A stretch of DNA of 64,000 nucleotides from Spirogloea muscicola (taxonomy: Eukaryota; Streptophyta; Zygnematophyceae; Spirogloeales; Spirogloeaceae). The translations under genes were made by a program, and so were the position numbers. Positions 23,868 to 35,994 of this stretch are shown here, piece after piece (within the stretch, counting starts at the first letter, position 1; each line of letters opens with the position of its first letter). The notes below the pieces were generated by a model. That model saw only the letters and a list, made by a program, of their open reading frames with translations, was not told the DNA's origin and made no database searches. The DNA lies in the NCBI GenBank assembly GCA_009602725.1, contig WELB01000028.1:523972-587971 (forward strand), read 5' to 3'.

Positions 23868-26800
23868 CCTGCCAGCGCCGGTGGCACCCTCGGCCAGCCG
23901 CTGGCGAGGCCCTCGGTGGCGCCACCCACCGCCGGGCTCTCCTCCCCCACCGCCGCAGCCGGCGGCAGACTGGCATACCCTCCCGGCCCGCCACCGCAGC
24001 AGCCGCCGCCAACGCAGGTCATGCATGCCGGCGGCGGCCCTCGGCCCTTCGCTGTCGGCGGGCCCCCGGCCTTCGGCTCTGTGCGAGCCAGCGCCCCGGC
24101 GTACGCCGCGGGTGCGCCGCCACTGTACCAGGGCAGCATGGACCCCAGCGCTGCGGTGCGGCAGCCGCTGCTCGACGGCCACGGGCCCGCGCCGCCGCCT
24201 CTGGGGGGCCAGTACCCTGCAGCGGGTGCCTACGACGCAGCGGCGGACGATGGCTGCCAGTTCCTGGAGGTGGTGCCGTCGCCGGGCTCGGCCGCTGGGG
24301 GGCTGAACGTCTTCGCCCTGCCCCGGCCGACCGACAGCCCGGACGTCGCGCCGAGCACGGGCGCCGCCAACTGCGACGCCCGCTTCGTGCGCATGACCAC
24401 CAACGTGATGCCCAACTCCGAGAGCCTCCGGCGGCGGTGGCAACCCCCGCTTGGCGCAGTGATCCACCCCCTCGCCAAGATGCCAACTGGGGTACGCTCC
24501 TCCTCCTCCTCTCTGCTCTGCGCATGCAGTCGCTGTCATCCACGACTCGCTGGCACTGATGGAGGAGGAGAGAATGGTGCATGCCTTGGATACCTGCTGC
24601 GATGGCTCTGTCAAGCTTACGAACGCCCATAAATGTCTGTGCACGCCTGCTGGCTTTCGAGAGCAGAAGTTCAGGGGGTTCACAATGGACACCCAGCTTC
24701 TTGGAGATTTTGGGTTTTGCTGGTGGTGCTGTTGGGGAGGGCTTTGCCAGGTTCAGGATGCTCGTTCGAAGGCTTTGGAGTACAGGTCCTGAGGGCTACT
24801 GCGGTGAAGCTGCTGCCCACAAGCTGTCCTTTGTTGTTCTGTTTCACTAGGAGGACGTCCCGGTGGCGAATCCAGGAGGAGGCGGCATCGTCCGCTGCCG
24901 CCGGTGCAGGACATACGTCAACCCCTACGTAGAGTTCACCGACGCCGGGCGCCGCTGGAAGTGCAACGTCTGCGGGCTCCTCAACGAGGGTGAGAGCTGC
25001 TCCCTGTCTGTAGTGCTCCGCATTGTCACCTTGTGTAGTGCTCCGTGCCTTGGCTTTTGTAGCAGTCAGTCATTTGAATCAAGAGCGCCGTACTTGGTGT
25101 CGAACTTGCATTGGCTTGCCTTCTTTGTATGAAGAGAGAGGCGATCAGACAATATCCTGTCTCCAAGATGTCTGCTCCATCCTGATGTCAGCCCGTATCG
25201 CACGACGTGGGCGTGCACTCCTGAGGCTGGTCAAATATGAAACAATATATTTACAAGTGGTTGGGCTTTTAGGTGGCGACCAACTCAGACATATTACGGT
25301 AGGACTTAGAGCATCAAAGCCCCTGGACCTGTTAACAGCATCTCAATTAAAATTCTGATAGTAATGCGCAATGTTGATCAGTGCCGGCGGACTATTTCTG
25401 TCCATTGGATCCTTCCGGACGAAGGAGGGACGCGGAGGAGCGGCCGGAGTTGGCCAAAGGCAGCGTGGAGTTCATTGCCTCTGCCGAGTACATGGTCCGG
25501 CCACCAATGCCTCCCGTATACTTCTTCCTCATTGACGTCTCCTTCTTCTCGATATTTTCCGGCATGCTGCAGGTACTGCTTCCCACCACATCAATCTGTT
25601 TCTCTACCATGCAGCACGTATTGCTCCTGTGCTTGATTTTATATATCAGCAGGGCCACAAGTCAATCTGGATGTTGAGTGCTGTGCATGCTGCAGAGCTG
25701 TCTTTTGAAGAGTCAGGGGTGTGGGATGTAGAGCTGGCAAGTAGCTTGCAGTACAGGATAGCATATCGATAAGATTGCACTTTTCAAGTATCCCAGACAG
25801 ATGAACTCATTCTCTTCATATGTGGTGACTGTTCTGGCATCAATCTGTGTTGAATGGATGTGTAGGTGACTGTGGACACGATCAAGGCCTGCCTCAAAAA
25901 ACTTCCTGGAGACTCCAGGACGCAGATTGGCTTCCTCGCGGTGGACTCCTCCCTCCATTTCTTCAACCTCAAGGCCTCCCTCAGCCAGCCCCAGCTCATG
26001 GTCGTGGCGGACCTTGAGGAGCCCTTCCTGCCGCTACCAGACGACCTCCTGGTCAATCTGTCGGAGTCGCAGGGTGTGGTGGAATCACTGCTGGACTTGA
26101 TGCCAGCTATCTATGCTGCAAACACCAATCCTGACTCGGCACTGGGACCCGCCATCAAGGCAGCTTACCTGATTCTGGTGTGAGATACAGTCCTGCAATG
26201 TGTGCCACACTCAATCAGCTCAGCATCACTGAGAGTACTTTATCATTTCTCCCATTGTTGATGAATTTTATGTCTAACAAATACTTCATGCATGCCTGAC
26301 CTCAGCATTTGTACTTGGCTTCCGTATTTTTCAGAATCAGCTGGGTGGCAAGTTGATGATATTCCAGAGCACGCTGCCTTCGTTGGGGCCTGGCCGACTG
26401 AAGCTTCGGGGCGAGGATGCACGCGTCTATGGGACTGACAGGGAGCACATCCTCAGAACAGCGGAGGATCCGTTCTACAAGCAGATGGCTGCAGACCTCT
26501 CGCGAGTCCAAATCTGCGTCGACGTTTTTGCCTTCTCCGACCACTATACTGACATTGCCAGTCTTGGTGAGGTGCAAACAAGCAGAAAGCAGGTCGAACT
26601 TGCTCGTGCAAATGAACATCGCAAGCTTGCTCAATTACTTATTCATGTGATCTCTGAGACAAATTACATTCTATGTCGTGATCACAGTCATGTGAACTCA
26701 GTGTTGCTAAACGTGTACGTGCTCTACTGCTTTACCTCAACAGGCACACTGGCAAGATATACAGGCGGGCAAGTCAATCACTACCCTGGTTTCAGGATTG

Positions 26801-29002
26801 GCAGGGACGGGGACAAGTTTAGCCGAGAATTTGCACGGGTGCTCGTTCGTGAGACGGGGTGGGAAGCTGTTATGCGGATACGGTGCGGCAAGGGTAAGTA
26901 TAGGCCGGCAGTCATCACTCACTTATGCGCCTACTTTGAGTGGCGGGCCCCTTTTGTTGCAGAGAGCAATGCCACGATGACTATGTCACTCGGTCTGACT
27001 GCATGCTCCATATATGTACAGGGCTGAAGATTTCCAGCTTTCACGGCCACTTCTTCATCAGAAGTACAGACCTTCTGGCAATGCCAGCCGTCGACTGCGA
27101 CAAGGCCTTTGCAATCCAGATTTCTCACGAGGAGACATTGCTGACAACACCAACCGTATACCTACAAGCTGCCCTCCTGTATAGCCGAGCTACCCTGCTA
27201 CCTTTTACCATCTCGGATACCCCACTAATGTTGCAGAATAAGCAAGTCTAGATTTCGATTGCACAGAAGAGACTTTGACATACTTTTATTCCTTTAGCAA
27301 CTGCCCACTTCATAATCTGAATGAATGTGCTTGACAACTTGGTATTATTTGACGCCACGTACATACAGGTACACCTCATCCTCTGGTGAGAGGAGGATTC
27401 GTGTACACACAATGGCTATCCCGGTGGTTGCAGACCTTGGAGAAATGTATCGGGCTGCTGATGCTGCAGCGATCACCGCTGTCATGTCAAAACTTGGTGG
27501 GTCCATCTACCTCCTCATGCCTATGACAAATTCCACAATTCATAGTCGGCAGGGCTCATCAGAGGACTAGTGTGCAGTAAAGAGGCAAGGTTGCACTGGA
27601 AGCATCGCTGGCTGGCTGGCTAACAGCCTGACTTTGTGCATTGCAGCCATTGAGAGGTGCCTCACAAGCCGCCTGGAGGATGCAAGGCAGATGGTTCAGA
27701 CCAAGTGCATACAGGCCTTACGAGAGTACCGTGGGCTGCGCCACCCGCGGTACTCGAACAGAGGCGGCGTGCTTCTGTTCCCTGAGAGCCTGAAACTCTA
27801 CCCGCTCTTCTCCCTGGCGCTCTGCAAGACCTCAGTCCTGCGAGGTGGCTTCCAGGAAGTGAGCATTGATGAGCGGTCGGCTGCCCTTTTCGAGATGATG
27901 AACATGCCAGTCCACCGATTGCTGAAATACCTTTACCCCTCGTTCATGCGGATCGACGACATGGACGCTGATGTAAGTTATCAACACCTACAAGACCCAA
28001 TATCAGCTAGTCCTGTGTGACACACGAATAGTGCTCAACCTTGGCTTGCACAGGCATTGTTGGACTGTGATTCGATGGTAAATGTAGCCAGTATGTTGGC
28101 TCATCAGCTCACATAGTGGACGCCAGATGTAAGCGAATTGAGTTGCTTCTGACGGCAGGCTTCTGTGGCATCATCTGTTGATGCCACAATAAATTGCAGC
28201 CCATCATAGAATCAACCTTTGCTTAAACTCAGCTTTCAAAGGCTCCAACATCTGAAGCAGTAGCTAGCATCTAGGCTCCTTACTCAGATTGTGCAGGCCA
28301 GGATCATTGCTTCACTGGCTCAGTTGCTGACGAGAACAACCTGCGTGGCAGTGTGGCAAGGTCATAGATGGGTCTGTCAAGTTGCCCCGTGTACTCCCTC
28401 TCATCAGTAAGCTGCTGGATGGGGCCGGGGCCTACCTCCTGGATGATGGGTTACGGATTCTATTGTGGCTAGGGCGGGAGCTCCTGCCTCAGTTTCAGGA
28501 GCGATTGCTTGGGCCAGCTGCTGGCATTCCGAATCTCAGCCAGGTGAGTCGCCTGGCTCTTTGAGGAGCATCTTCACCTGAAATTCTTGGATGGGGCCCT
28601 TGTTGTGCCGAGTGTCCACATTGCGAATGAATGTTCCAACTTTGTGGTGAATGGAGTTTGCCCTCAATGACTTGTACAATGAGCATGCTTGCAAAATGGA
28701 ATGATTATGTTCAACATAATCCACCTTGAGCGCATACTAATAGCTGTAATACCCCCTGCTGGCTGCCCAAGCAGGTCCCCGTTATTCCGCAGGACAATCC
28801 TCTGTCTCGGCAGGTCTTTGCCATAACGGAGGAGCTGAGGCGGGAGAACCCCGTCTACCAGCAAGTAATGGCCATTCGGCAAGGCGAGTCAAGCAGGGAA
28901 CTGCTCCTCTATCACAACATGGTGGAGGACCGCAGCGCAGCAGGTTTGAGCTATGAGGAGTTCATGAGACATGTGTACAACCAAGTCCAAGCGAGGGCCT
29001 GA
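23868..29002 (+). CDS. SEC24A/B-like: COPII coat cargo adaptor SEC24, A/B class, 5' end in gap
   Basis: Eleven exons join in frame: up to 24491, 24851-24989, 25382-25572, 25866-26177, 26335-26566, 26744-26893, 27022-27178, 27369-27496, 27647-27972, 28352-28543 and 28775-29002, about 890 residues after the gap. A Pro/Gly-rich N-terminus leads to [19 protein letters not shown], zinc finger [20 protein letters not shown] with [20 protein letters not shown], trunk/vWA-like [103 protein letters not shown] and a gelsolin-like end with [20 protein letters not shown]. It is the SEC24A-type paralogue, clearly different from the CEF-type gene upstream; the two share only family-level motifs, so this is not a recent tandem duplicate. 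Confidence 0.94.
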
Positions 29003-30112
29003 GGCATGTCCCTGGCCTTGGCTCAAGCTCCATTGAGACGGCTGAGGAGGGCACCCCATATCAGGGTTGACCTCTCTCCTTAGATTCGGGCACCTTAAAT
29101 CATGCCCGCTGGATCGGTCCAGCTCCTAGGTTCTGCTCTATGGGTGCACACTGACAAGGGTTGCGAGATTGGGTTGCTACATCGCGCACTTGAGGTTGCC
29201 CTGGCGAAGTGCATCTTATGGTACCGATGCCACTTCGACTGAATGCATTGGGGCCTGACATCACAGTCTGACTCAATAATTGGAGGGTCAACATGCGCAG
29301 CAGCAACATAGAGTTATCATAGACCCGCATCTAAACATCCCAGCTGGGCAACAAGAGAGCTGATTCATATGTGACAGGGTGGAGGATGTAAGTCCGCGCA
29401 TACTCGTCTGTCAAGAAGCTAACAAGGTAAGGGGTTGACATTGACAGGCCTCCTACTCTATCGAATAGATCTGCAGTCCTTCACCATTGCAGACTGGTTG
29501 ACTGAGATAGGAAATACAGCCAATGTGTCCTCTCACAGCTCGTAGACAAAAGCAACACCCAGTGGTCTGTGACATGAATGAGAGCTTTAGCTTGTGACCT
29601 GCTCATATGCGTCCTTCTTTAGCACTCCCCTGGCGGTCCAATCCGAATAACTACTAATCAGGATAGATATAAAACGCATCTTGCAAATGACGCTCAATGA
29701 CCAGATGTAAGACTGCTTCCTCCGTCCTCCGTGCCTTCTCCAGAAACGCTCCAAAGACTGCGATGCTGATGCATTGAACCTACAGATATATAGATCTCCT
29801 TGCGAGTGCAAAGCATGTGCATTTGCATGTATAGTAGACAGACCCACACGGCAGGCCACAACAAAGCCATTATCTAACCAAGCAGGGTCAATGGAGTCAA
29901 GGCAGGATGAGGCTCCACAGACACTTGGCTGGGAGCCTGTACGGCGCGCGCAGCGGGACGGGCGCCGCCCAAATCAATGAAGATTGTACGCCAGCAGCCA
30001 ATGGTAGCTGCTGCAGCAGAGACACATTCAGATCCCGCTATGATGGCTGTAGCTGATAAGTGCCATCTAACCTTAAGCAACACGAGTGATTAAAGGCTGC
30101 GTGGCAGCAGCT
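29003..30112. other. Intergenic between SEC24A/B and CP12 (convergent)
   Basis: Both flanking genes end here. I find no conserved coding segment or element tail in these 1.1 kb; a short minus-strand open frame at 29587-29859 has no recognisable motif. Confidence 0.5.
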
Positions 30113-30376
30113 CTAGTCTTCGTAAGTGCGGCACTCGTCGGCCTCGGGGGATTCCTGGCAGAACTTCTCGAGCGGGTCGGACGACTCCGGGCTCTTGGCC
30201 CGCAGCCGCTCGTCCGCGAGCGTGGCCGAAACCTCCTCCACCTCGTCCCAGGCGGCGGCGCACTCCCCGTCCTGCGTCGGGTGCGCGCACGCCTCCTCCG
30301 CGTCCGAGATCATCTTCTGGATGTCCACCTTGCTCGGCGGCGGGCTGGCCATAGCCACCACGNCGGCGGCGGCCAT
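30113..30376 (-). CDS. CP12: CP12, redox regulator of GAPDH and PRK
   Basis: CP12 is a small disordered chloroplast protein that, when oxidised, ties GAPDH and phosphoribulokinase into an inactive Calvin-cycle complex. Counting from the ATG at 30352 it has 79 residues with both redox Cys pairs, C22/C31 (EACAHPTQDGEC) and C65/C74 (FCQESPEADEC), the AWDEVEE core at 34-40 and the terminal RTYED that inserts into GAPDH. It is a single exon. Two further in-frame ATGs lie upstream, at 30376 and 30469; the longest form (118 residues) would carry a Pro/Ala-rich leader that might be a transit peptide, but one base (30363) is N and a telo-box-like AAACCCTAG at about 30413-30423 would fall inside that leader. 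The true start is therefore open. It is divergent to NIT1. Confidence 0.93.
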   Translation of the reverse strand: MAAAXVVAMASPPPSKVDIQKMISDAEEACAHPTQDGECAAAWDEVEEVSATLADERLRAKSPESSDPLEKFCQESPEADECRTYED

Positions 30377-30704
30377 GGCGGCGGCGGCAGCGGGGGCGGG
30401 GGGAAGGCGGGGGAGGCTAGGGTTTGAAGGCCGGGTGTGGTGGTCGGGGGGCTGAGCGGGCCTTGCCACTTATGAGACGGCGATCGGATTGGTGGTACCG
30501 GCCTTTTCCAGGCGCCGCCCGGAATGGGCCGCGAAGGGGGGTTCGGGCCCAACAGCCTTAAAGGAAAGCCCTGGAACGGAAATGACGACGGGTTGGAGTA
30601 CCGATCCTTCCCGAAGCGGAGCGGGGGGTGGCGAGGAAACGTCCGGCTGGCGACGGGACGGAACGGTGCGACGACGTCACCGTTGGCGCCGTTCCGCTGG
30701 CTCC
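30377..30704. promoter_or_regulatory. Probable shared promoter region of CP12 and NIT1
   Basis: About 330 bp separate the divergent CP12 and NIT1 starts. A telo-box-like motif (AAACCCTAG on the minus strand, about 30413-30423) lies near the CP12 start. Telo boxes are known promoter elements of housekeeping genes in plants; the role here is inferred. Confidence 0.4.
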
Positions 30705-32906
30705 ATGGCCATCTCCGCGCCGCGCCTGGCCCTCAGGCCTGCGCCGCCGCCGCCGCCGCCGCCGCTCGCGCTGTCCGCAGCGCACTGCCGTGCGGCGGCG
30801 GCGCCGCCGACGGAGGGCCGCGCGGGCTCCATGGTCAAGGTGGCGGTCGGCCAGATGACGGCGTCGGGCGACCCGGATGCCAACTTCCGGGTCTGCCGTG
30901 GCCTCGCACTGGTGCGCACGAAGGGCCTTGACAGTGCTCAAAGAGGGTCCTATCGTTTGAGCTAGCTTGATCTGAGAGGTTTCGTGCATGCGCTGCTTCT
31001 GAGGACACCTAGGCAGAGGTACCTGCGATGCCAATAGGTTGGCGCTGCTGCACTTGCCGTACCAGGAAGCTGCCGCAGCGGATGCCAAGCTGCTCAGCCT
31101 GCCAGAGTGCTTCTCGTTCATCGGTGCCCGGGACGGCGAGTCTTTAGCAAGGGCCGAAGCTCTGGACGGATCGGTGATGCAGCGGTACCAGGCTTTGGCC
31201 AGGTGAGCATGTTGTTTATGACAACTCCTGTCTGAGCCAATGCTACGCCCTCTTGGCCGATCAACCCCCGAAAAGCTTGAAGCGTGCAGCCGCTGATAAA
31301 TAGTCTTGAATGTACTTGGATAATGAAGAAATTAGTCTGTCTGAACCACTCATTGACTTCCCTGTGCAGGGAGACGGGCATTTGGCTGGCCCTTGGGGGC
31401 TTCCAGGAGATTGGGCCAGATAGCTCGCATCTGTACAATTCTCATGTAATCCTCGACAGCGAAGGCTCCATTCGTGCTTGCTATCGTAAGATCCACTTGT
31501 GAGCGCCTGAACATACATACTGCGCTCTTGGAGGGAATAGCCGTATATGGAGCATCGGCTATGAAGTAATACAATGCACCGTCTGCACAGACTTGCACTC
31601 TCTAATCTGTAGGTAGAATACTGTAGGTAGAATACCGCCTTTGTAAGCTTGTAGATGCATGCAGCCTACACAGATTGGCTGAAAGAGCAATTCAATTGGT
31701 GAAGAGAGCCCTTGTTGAGCTATGTGCATCCAGGTTTGACCTTGACATCCCTGGACAAACCCGCTTGAAAGAAAGCAACTCAACAGCAGCGGGCGACGAA
31801 GTCATGGCAGTTGACAGCCCTGCTGGCCGACTTGGTTTGACAATATGCTATGATCTTCGCTTCCCTGAGCTTTACCAGCGACTGAGATATTGCGAGGATG
31901 CTGAGGTAGGTATCAGCAGTCTGCCAACTGTAAATGAGGACCTCTGAAGAGAGCTGTTATTCTAATCATTGTCCAATAAGATCTCCTCTGTGCTGGTTGG
32001 GGTGGACATGAAGTCATGCATACTAGCTGCAACATCAAAAGGTCTAACGTCCGATTGATGCAGCACCATCAATTCATGAATGATGTACAAGACATTGATC
32101 ACATATCTTGGGTCATTAAGAAGCAGTGAGTTGTGACCCTCAAGGTCATGTGCTAATTTTACAGATACTCCTCGTCCCGTCAGCGTTTACCAAGAAAACG
32201 GGAGAGGCACATTGGGAAGTTCTCCTTCGAGCACGTGCTATAGAATGTCAATGTTATGTGAGTGAAATCTTCCGCTGCTCATTCATCACAGGGGCTGGTG
32301 ACAGTGCTCTTTGATGTGCCTGCATTGATATGCCCAGCTCCAGGGCATTCCAGTTGACAAGTATTCGATCTGAGCATTCCTTCAACCGCAAATGAGCAGG
32401 TTGTTGCTGCTGCGCAAGCAGGGAGGCACAATGATCGCAGAGAAAGTTTCGGCCATGCTCTGATCATTGACCCTTGGGGTAATGTAATAGCTCGCTGCGA
32501 AGGTATAGCTGCATGCCGTCTCCTGACAAGCATTTTCCTGCAGTGGCTGAGCGAACGAATTCTGAGAAGGATGTGTATTTGTGAGCCTCTTCTATGCTCA
32601 TGTGGATGACATGTTTGCTTGCGCCCTGCTGGCAGATCCTCTGGCCACAGGCATTGCTGTGGCTGACATTGATCACGACTTCCTTACCTCAGTCCGGACA
32701 AACATACCTGTAGAGCAGGTGCAAGCACAATACCCCGGCCTTATTATGACAATATATGTGAAATCTGCCGTTACTGTCAGTGCACATTTTTGTCAGTGTC
32801 TTGACTGGCTGGGAGCTTTCCAAGTGACTCACGAATTGTATTTATGACATAACAGCACCGGCGCTATGACATATACGGGATGAGAAGGTCAGATGCCAGA
32901 ATGTGA
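30705..32906 (+). CDS. NIT1: NIT1-type deaminated glutathione amidase
   Basis: Nit1 hydrolyses deaminated glutathione, a side product of transaminases, and belongs to the nitrilase superfamily. Eight exons (30705-30911, 31066-31202, 31370-31498, 31734-31905, 32165-32257, 32400-32502, 32636-32718, 32856-32906) sum to 975 nt, 324 residues. The Glu-Lys-Cys triad is visible: E83 in LSLPECF, K155 in YRKIHLFD and C196 in [12 protein letters not shown]. Other Nit1 blocks are [57 protein letters not shown] and a [11 protein letters not shown] end. Residues 1-42 ([12 protein letters not shown], a Pro run, then Ala-rich sequence) precede the enzyme and could be an organelle-targeting peptide; a second ATG (MVKVAVGQ) would give the cytosolic form. 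A TGTAA polyadenylation-like signal follows the stop at about 32930. Confidence 0.93.
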
Positions 32907-33341
32907 CAAATCTTCGAATCCTCTGAGCTCTGTAATTTTCATACCGGCAATGGTGTTGTAGCAGTATCCAAGTCAACATAGCCAATAGTCAACTTCAGCA
33001 GAGTCATAGCTAGTGCCCCCCTCATACTCTTGCAAGAATATTGCAACCAGCTGTACTCTATCAGACCTTGCATAACTAGTGGTCATGCTTGTACCATGCC
33101 AACCGTCAAGTCGCCTAGTAAACTTCTTGTCAAGGGCCTGCCACTGTACAGAAGGGATTGAAATAGTACTTTGGTAACAAACCCATGCAAACTAAATCAT
33201 CATGACTTCCCGATTTAAATGATTACCTTGCTATATGCCGAAGACAATTTGCAACAAGACGTGTGCCAGGAGTATCTTGCAATACACTGCATGCTATATG
33301 TTCATACTGGCAGTGGCCTCTTCGAGCAAGCTGCCTATGCA
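32907..33341. other. Convergent intergenic region NIT1/USP
   Basis: 435 bp between the stops of NIT1 (+) and the universal stress protein gene (-). No other gene is seen. Confidence 0.55.
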
Positions 33342-34750
33342 TCACGCCAAAAAAGCCTTTACAACGAGGACAGGGCAATGAGCAAGATGTACGCAGTAGT
33401 CACTAACACTCCCAATCAACAACCTGGAGATAGAAACAAGTCTTTAGAAAAGCGACCGGCATTTAATAAGCAAAGTTACTCCCGTGCATTCAAAGAGTTA
33501 CGCAGCCTGCAAAGCGTGTGGGCTTGATAGCTTCCACGTCATCTCCGCTGCTATTTTACAATAAGAACTGTCAACCTGCAACAGAAGTCGAGTATGCTGC
33601 CCACTCTTGCAACTTTTTTCCACATGTACACGGATATGATGAGAGGGAACAAGCACGGAGCTGGCGTTAAAGAAGCAAGTACCTTGAAAATGTACCTCGC
33701 TCATGAGAACCCAGAACAAGCAAGTCCGCCTTCATGGCAATGGCAGCCATACAAAGGCTTTCCCCTGCATCTCCCACTGCGACCTCTCCGGTTGCATCAA
33801 CCTGGGAAATGGAGCAGAGGCAGATGACTGTACAGGACATATCCTTGTCACAGTCCCCCGCATCTGATGCCCTCTCTCAGCCTGCAGCAAGCAAGTGTTT
33901 GGATCATATCTAGCTCCATTACACTAAAGACCTGCCAACCGGGGCTACCACGTGTACGCAGGGGCCAAACTTGTGGCCGTGACGTCCTGGAAAGGTGGTG
34001 CTGGGCTCTCATCTCAAGCATGGGCATTCACCTGCCTTAGCAAGCAGGAGCTGATGGCTTCCTTCATCAAGTTGTTCGCCTCCAGTGACCGGCTTGTCTC
34101 GGGCAAGTGCACAGCACTGGCAGACAAGGGGAAGGCTGCCAAGGAAACATGTGAATGAAGTCCAATGCAGTTCATGTTGGGGTAATTTAAGGGATGTGGA
34201 TTCAGCGAGGAGGATGCCTTTGACATCTCCCTGGTGGACAAGGCACGTTGAGTTGCTCAATGAGTCATTGGGGTTGTGCCTTCAAGGGTGTTTGATGGCT
34301 AGCTCGTGACGCTGTTGCTGCAGACTGACTTTCACTGAGTCTAGGAACATTAACGTACTGGGTGTGCCTTCCCATTAGTTGCATGCTGAAGCTTCGCATG
34401 AATCGAAGCAATGGGGCTCAAACCACGACAAATAGCCAAAGGCAGAGCGCGAGCTTTCGAGCATCTAGGAGCAAATGTCAACTGGCACCCTTATAACGAT
34501 AAGGCGCTGCTGATACGCTCATGAATTGGGGACGACGCTCTGCGAGCGCGGAGCTAAGGCGGAGTGGGAGATGGGGCGCAGCACCTGGGCCGGGGTCCAT
34601 GATGCTGGGGAGCGGCAGGACGTGGAGGAGGTGCAGCTCGTCGCGCGGGTCCAGCAGGAAGTCCAGCGCCCAGGCCAGCGCGGCGCGGCCGCGGCGCCCG
34701 CCGTCCAGCGCCACCAGCAGCCGCCGGCCGCGCCGCGAGCTCTCGCCCAT
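33342..34750 (-). CDS. Universal stress protein (UspA family)
   Basis: USP proteins are small Rossmann-like nucleotide-binding stress proteins. Exon 1 starts at ATG 34750 (MGESSRRGRRLLVALDGGRR, then AALAWALDFLLDPRDELHLL and HVLPLPS), the usual USP beta1-alpha1-beta2. An exon at 33801-33683 encodes VDATGEVAVGDAGES and KADLLVLGSHERGTFSR. The last exon, 33423-33342, encodes LLIGSVSDYCVHLAHCPVLV and ends VKAFLA-stop. The LGSxxRG...R..LIGSV string is the ATP-binding signature of the ATP-type USPs. One middle exon, probably around 34100-34030 (LEANNLMKEAISSCLLRQ), is tentative. A gap begins 20 bp upstream of the ATG, so promoter and any longer N-terminus are hidden. Confidence 0.87.
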
Positions 34751-34769
34751 GCCCGCCGCCGCGCCCGCC

Positions 34770-35294
34770 NNNNNNNNNNNNNNNNNNNNNNNNNNNNNNN
34801 NNNNNNNNNNNNNNNNNNNNNNNNNNNNNNNNNNNNNNNNNNNNNNNNNNNNNNNNNNNNNNNNNNNNNNNNNNNNNNNNNNNNNNNNNNNNNNNNNNNN
34901 NNNNNNNNNNNNNNNNNNNNNNNNNNNNNNNNNNNNNNNNNNNNNNNNNNNNNNNNNNNNNNNNNNNNNNNNNNNNNNNNNNNNNNNNNNNNNNNNNNNN
35001 NNNNNNNNNNNNNNNNNNNNNNNNNNNNNNNNNNNNNNNNNNNNNNNNNNNNNNNNNNNNNNNNNNNNNNNNNNNNNNNNNNNNNNNNNNNNNNNNNNNN
35101 NNNNNNNNNNNNNNNNNNNNNNNNNNNNNNNNNNNNNNNNNNNNNNNNNNNNNNNNNNNNNNNNNNNNNNNNNNNNNNNNNNNNNNNNNNNNNNNNNNNN
35201 NNNNNNNNNNNNNNNNNNNNNNNNNNNNNNNNNNNNNNNNNNNNNNNNNNNNNNNNNNNNNNNNNNNNNNNNNNNNNNNNNNNNNNNNNNNNNN
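34770..35294. other. Assembly gap, 525 Ns
   Basis: Unresolved sequence between the USP start and a retroelement 3' end; the missing 5' part of that element copy may lie in it. Confidence 0.95.
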
Positions 35295-35790
35295 GTCTGT
35301 CGGATCTGAGGCTCCTCACTCGTACTTATTGAGTGATCCATCCTCCCCCTGTTTTACCATTGCATCCTCAGGCCCCTTTGTAGCTGCTCACCGCTCTTAG
35401 GCCCCTCTGAACCTTTGTGAATTCTTTTTGGGCTGGCTTTTCGCAGCCCTTGCCCCCATTGGGAGTGCCACTTCTTCTTTAAGTCAGGCCTCCGGCTTTC
35501 GTGGCGGCGCTCCAGCTCCCCAAGTCAGCTTGTCGGTTTTGTTTGTGCTCACCCGTGGATACTGATGTCACCTTAGGCACCTTGGTTTCGGTTTCCGTAT
35601 TGTGTAGCCCTGTTTACTTTGCCCTAGACTGTGCCTGAACATTGTGTCGGCTTGAATTGGCCTCCATTTCATTTTATGCGCCCCGCGCGCCTTCTCCCAG
35701 TGAAGAAAGGGCTCGCCCATTGAGGATAGGAGCTGGACAAGCCAGCCCAAAAAAGAATGAACAAAGAACGAGAAGGGGGCCAGAGGAAGC
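35295..35790 (+). mobile_element. Retroelement 3' ends (tail classes IV and V) plus an opposing tail
   Basis: SDLRLLTRTY-stop ends at about 35331, followed by a class IV tail with TTTTTGGGCTGGCTTTTCGCAGCCC and TTGCCCCCATTGGGAGTGCC (about 35410-35480). A second domain end (GTGCTCACCCGTGGATACTGA, stop about 35566) has a class V tail: GGCTTGAATTGGCCTCC, ATTTTATGCGCCCCGCGCGCC. At 35695-35760 a minus-strand tail module (GGAGCTGGACAAGCCAGCCC) abuts. The cluster sits about 200 bp upstream of the TML start. Confidence 0.6.
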
Positions 35791-35994
35791 CAGAGGAAGC
35801 GCTAAGAAACCAAAGCAGACAAAGAAAGAAAAGTGGGGGTCTTCCGACTGGGTGAGCTTCAATTCCTGCTCAGCCATTTCAGGCCGCAGCTGGGGCAAGC
35901 CCCTTCACGCCCCCACGCCCGCGGCCTCGCGCCGCCGGTCGTCAGCGGCGGCGGAGGCGGCGGCGGCGGCGGCGGCGGCGGTGAAGGCGCGGGC

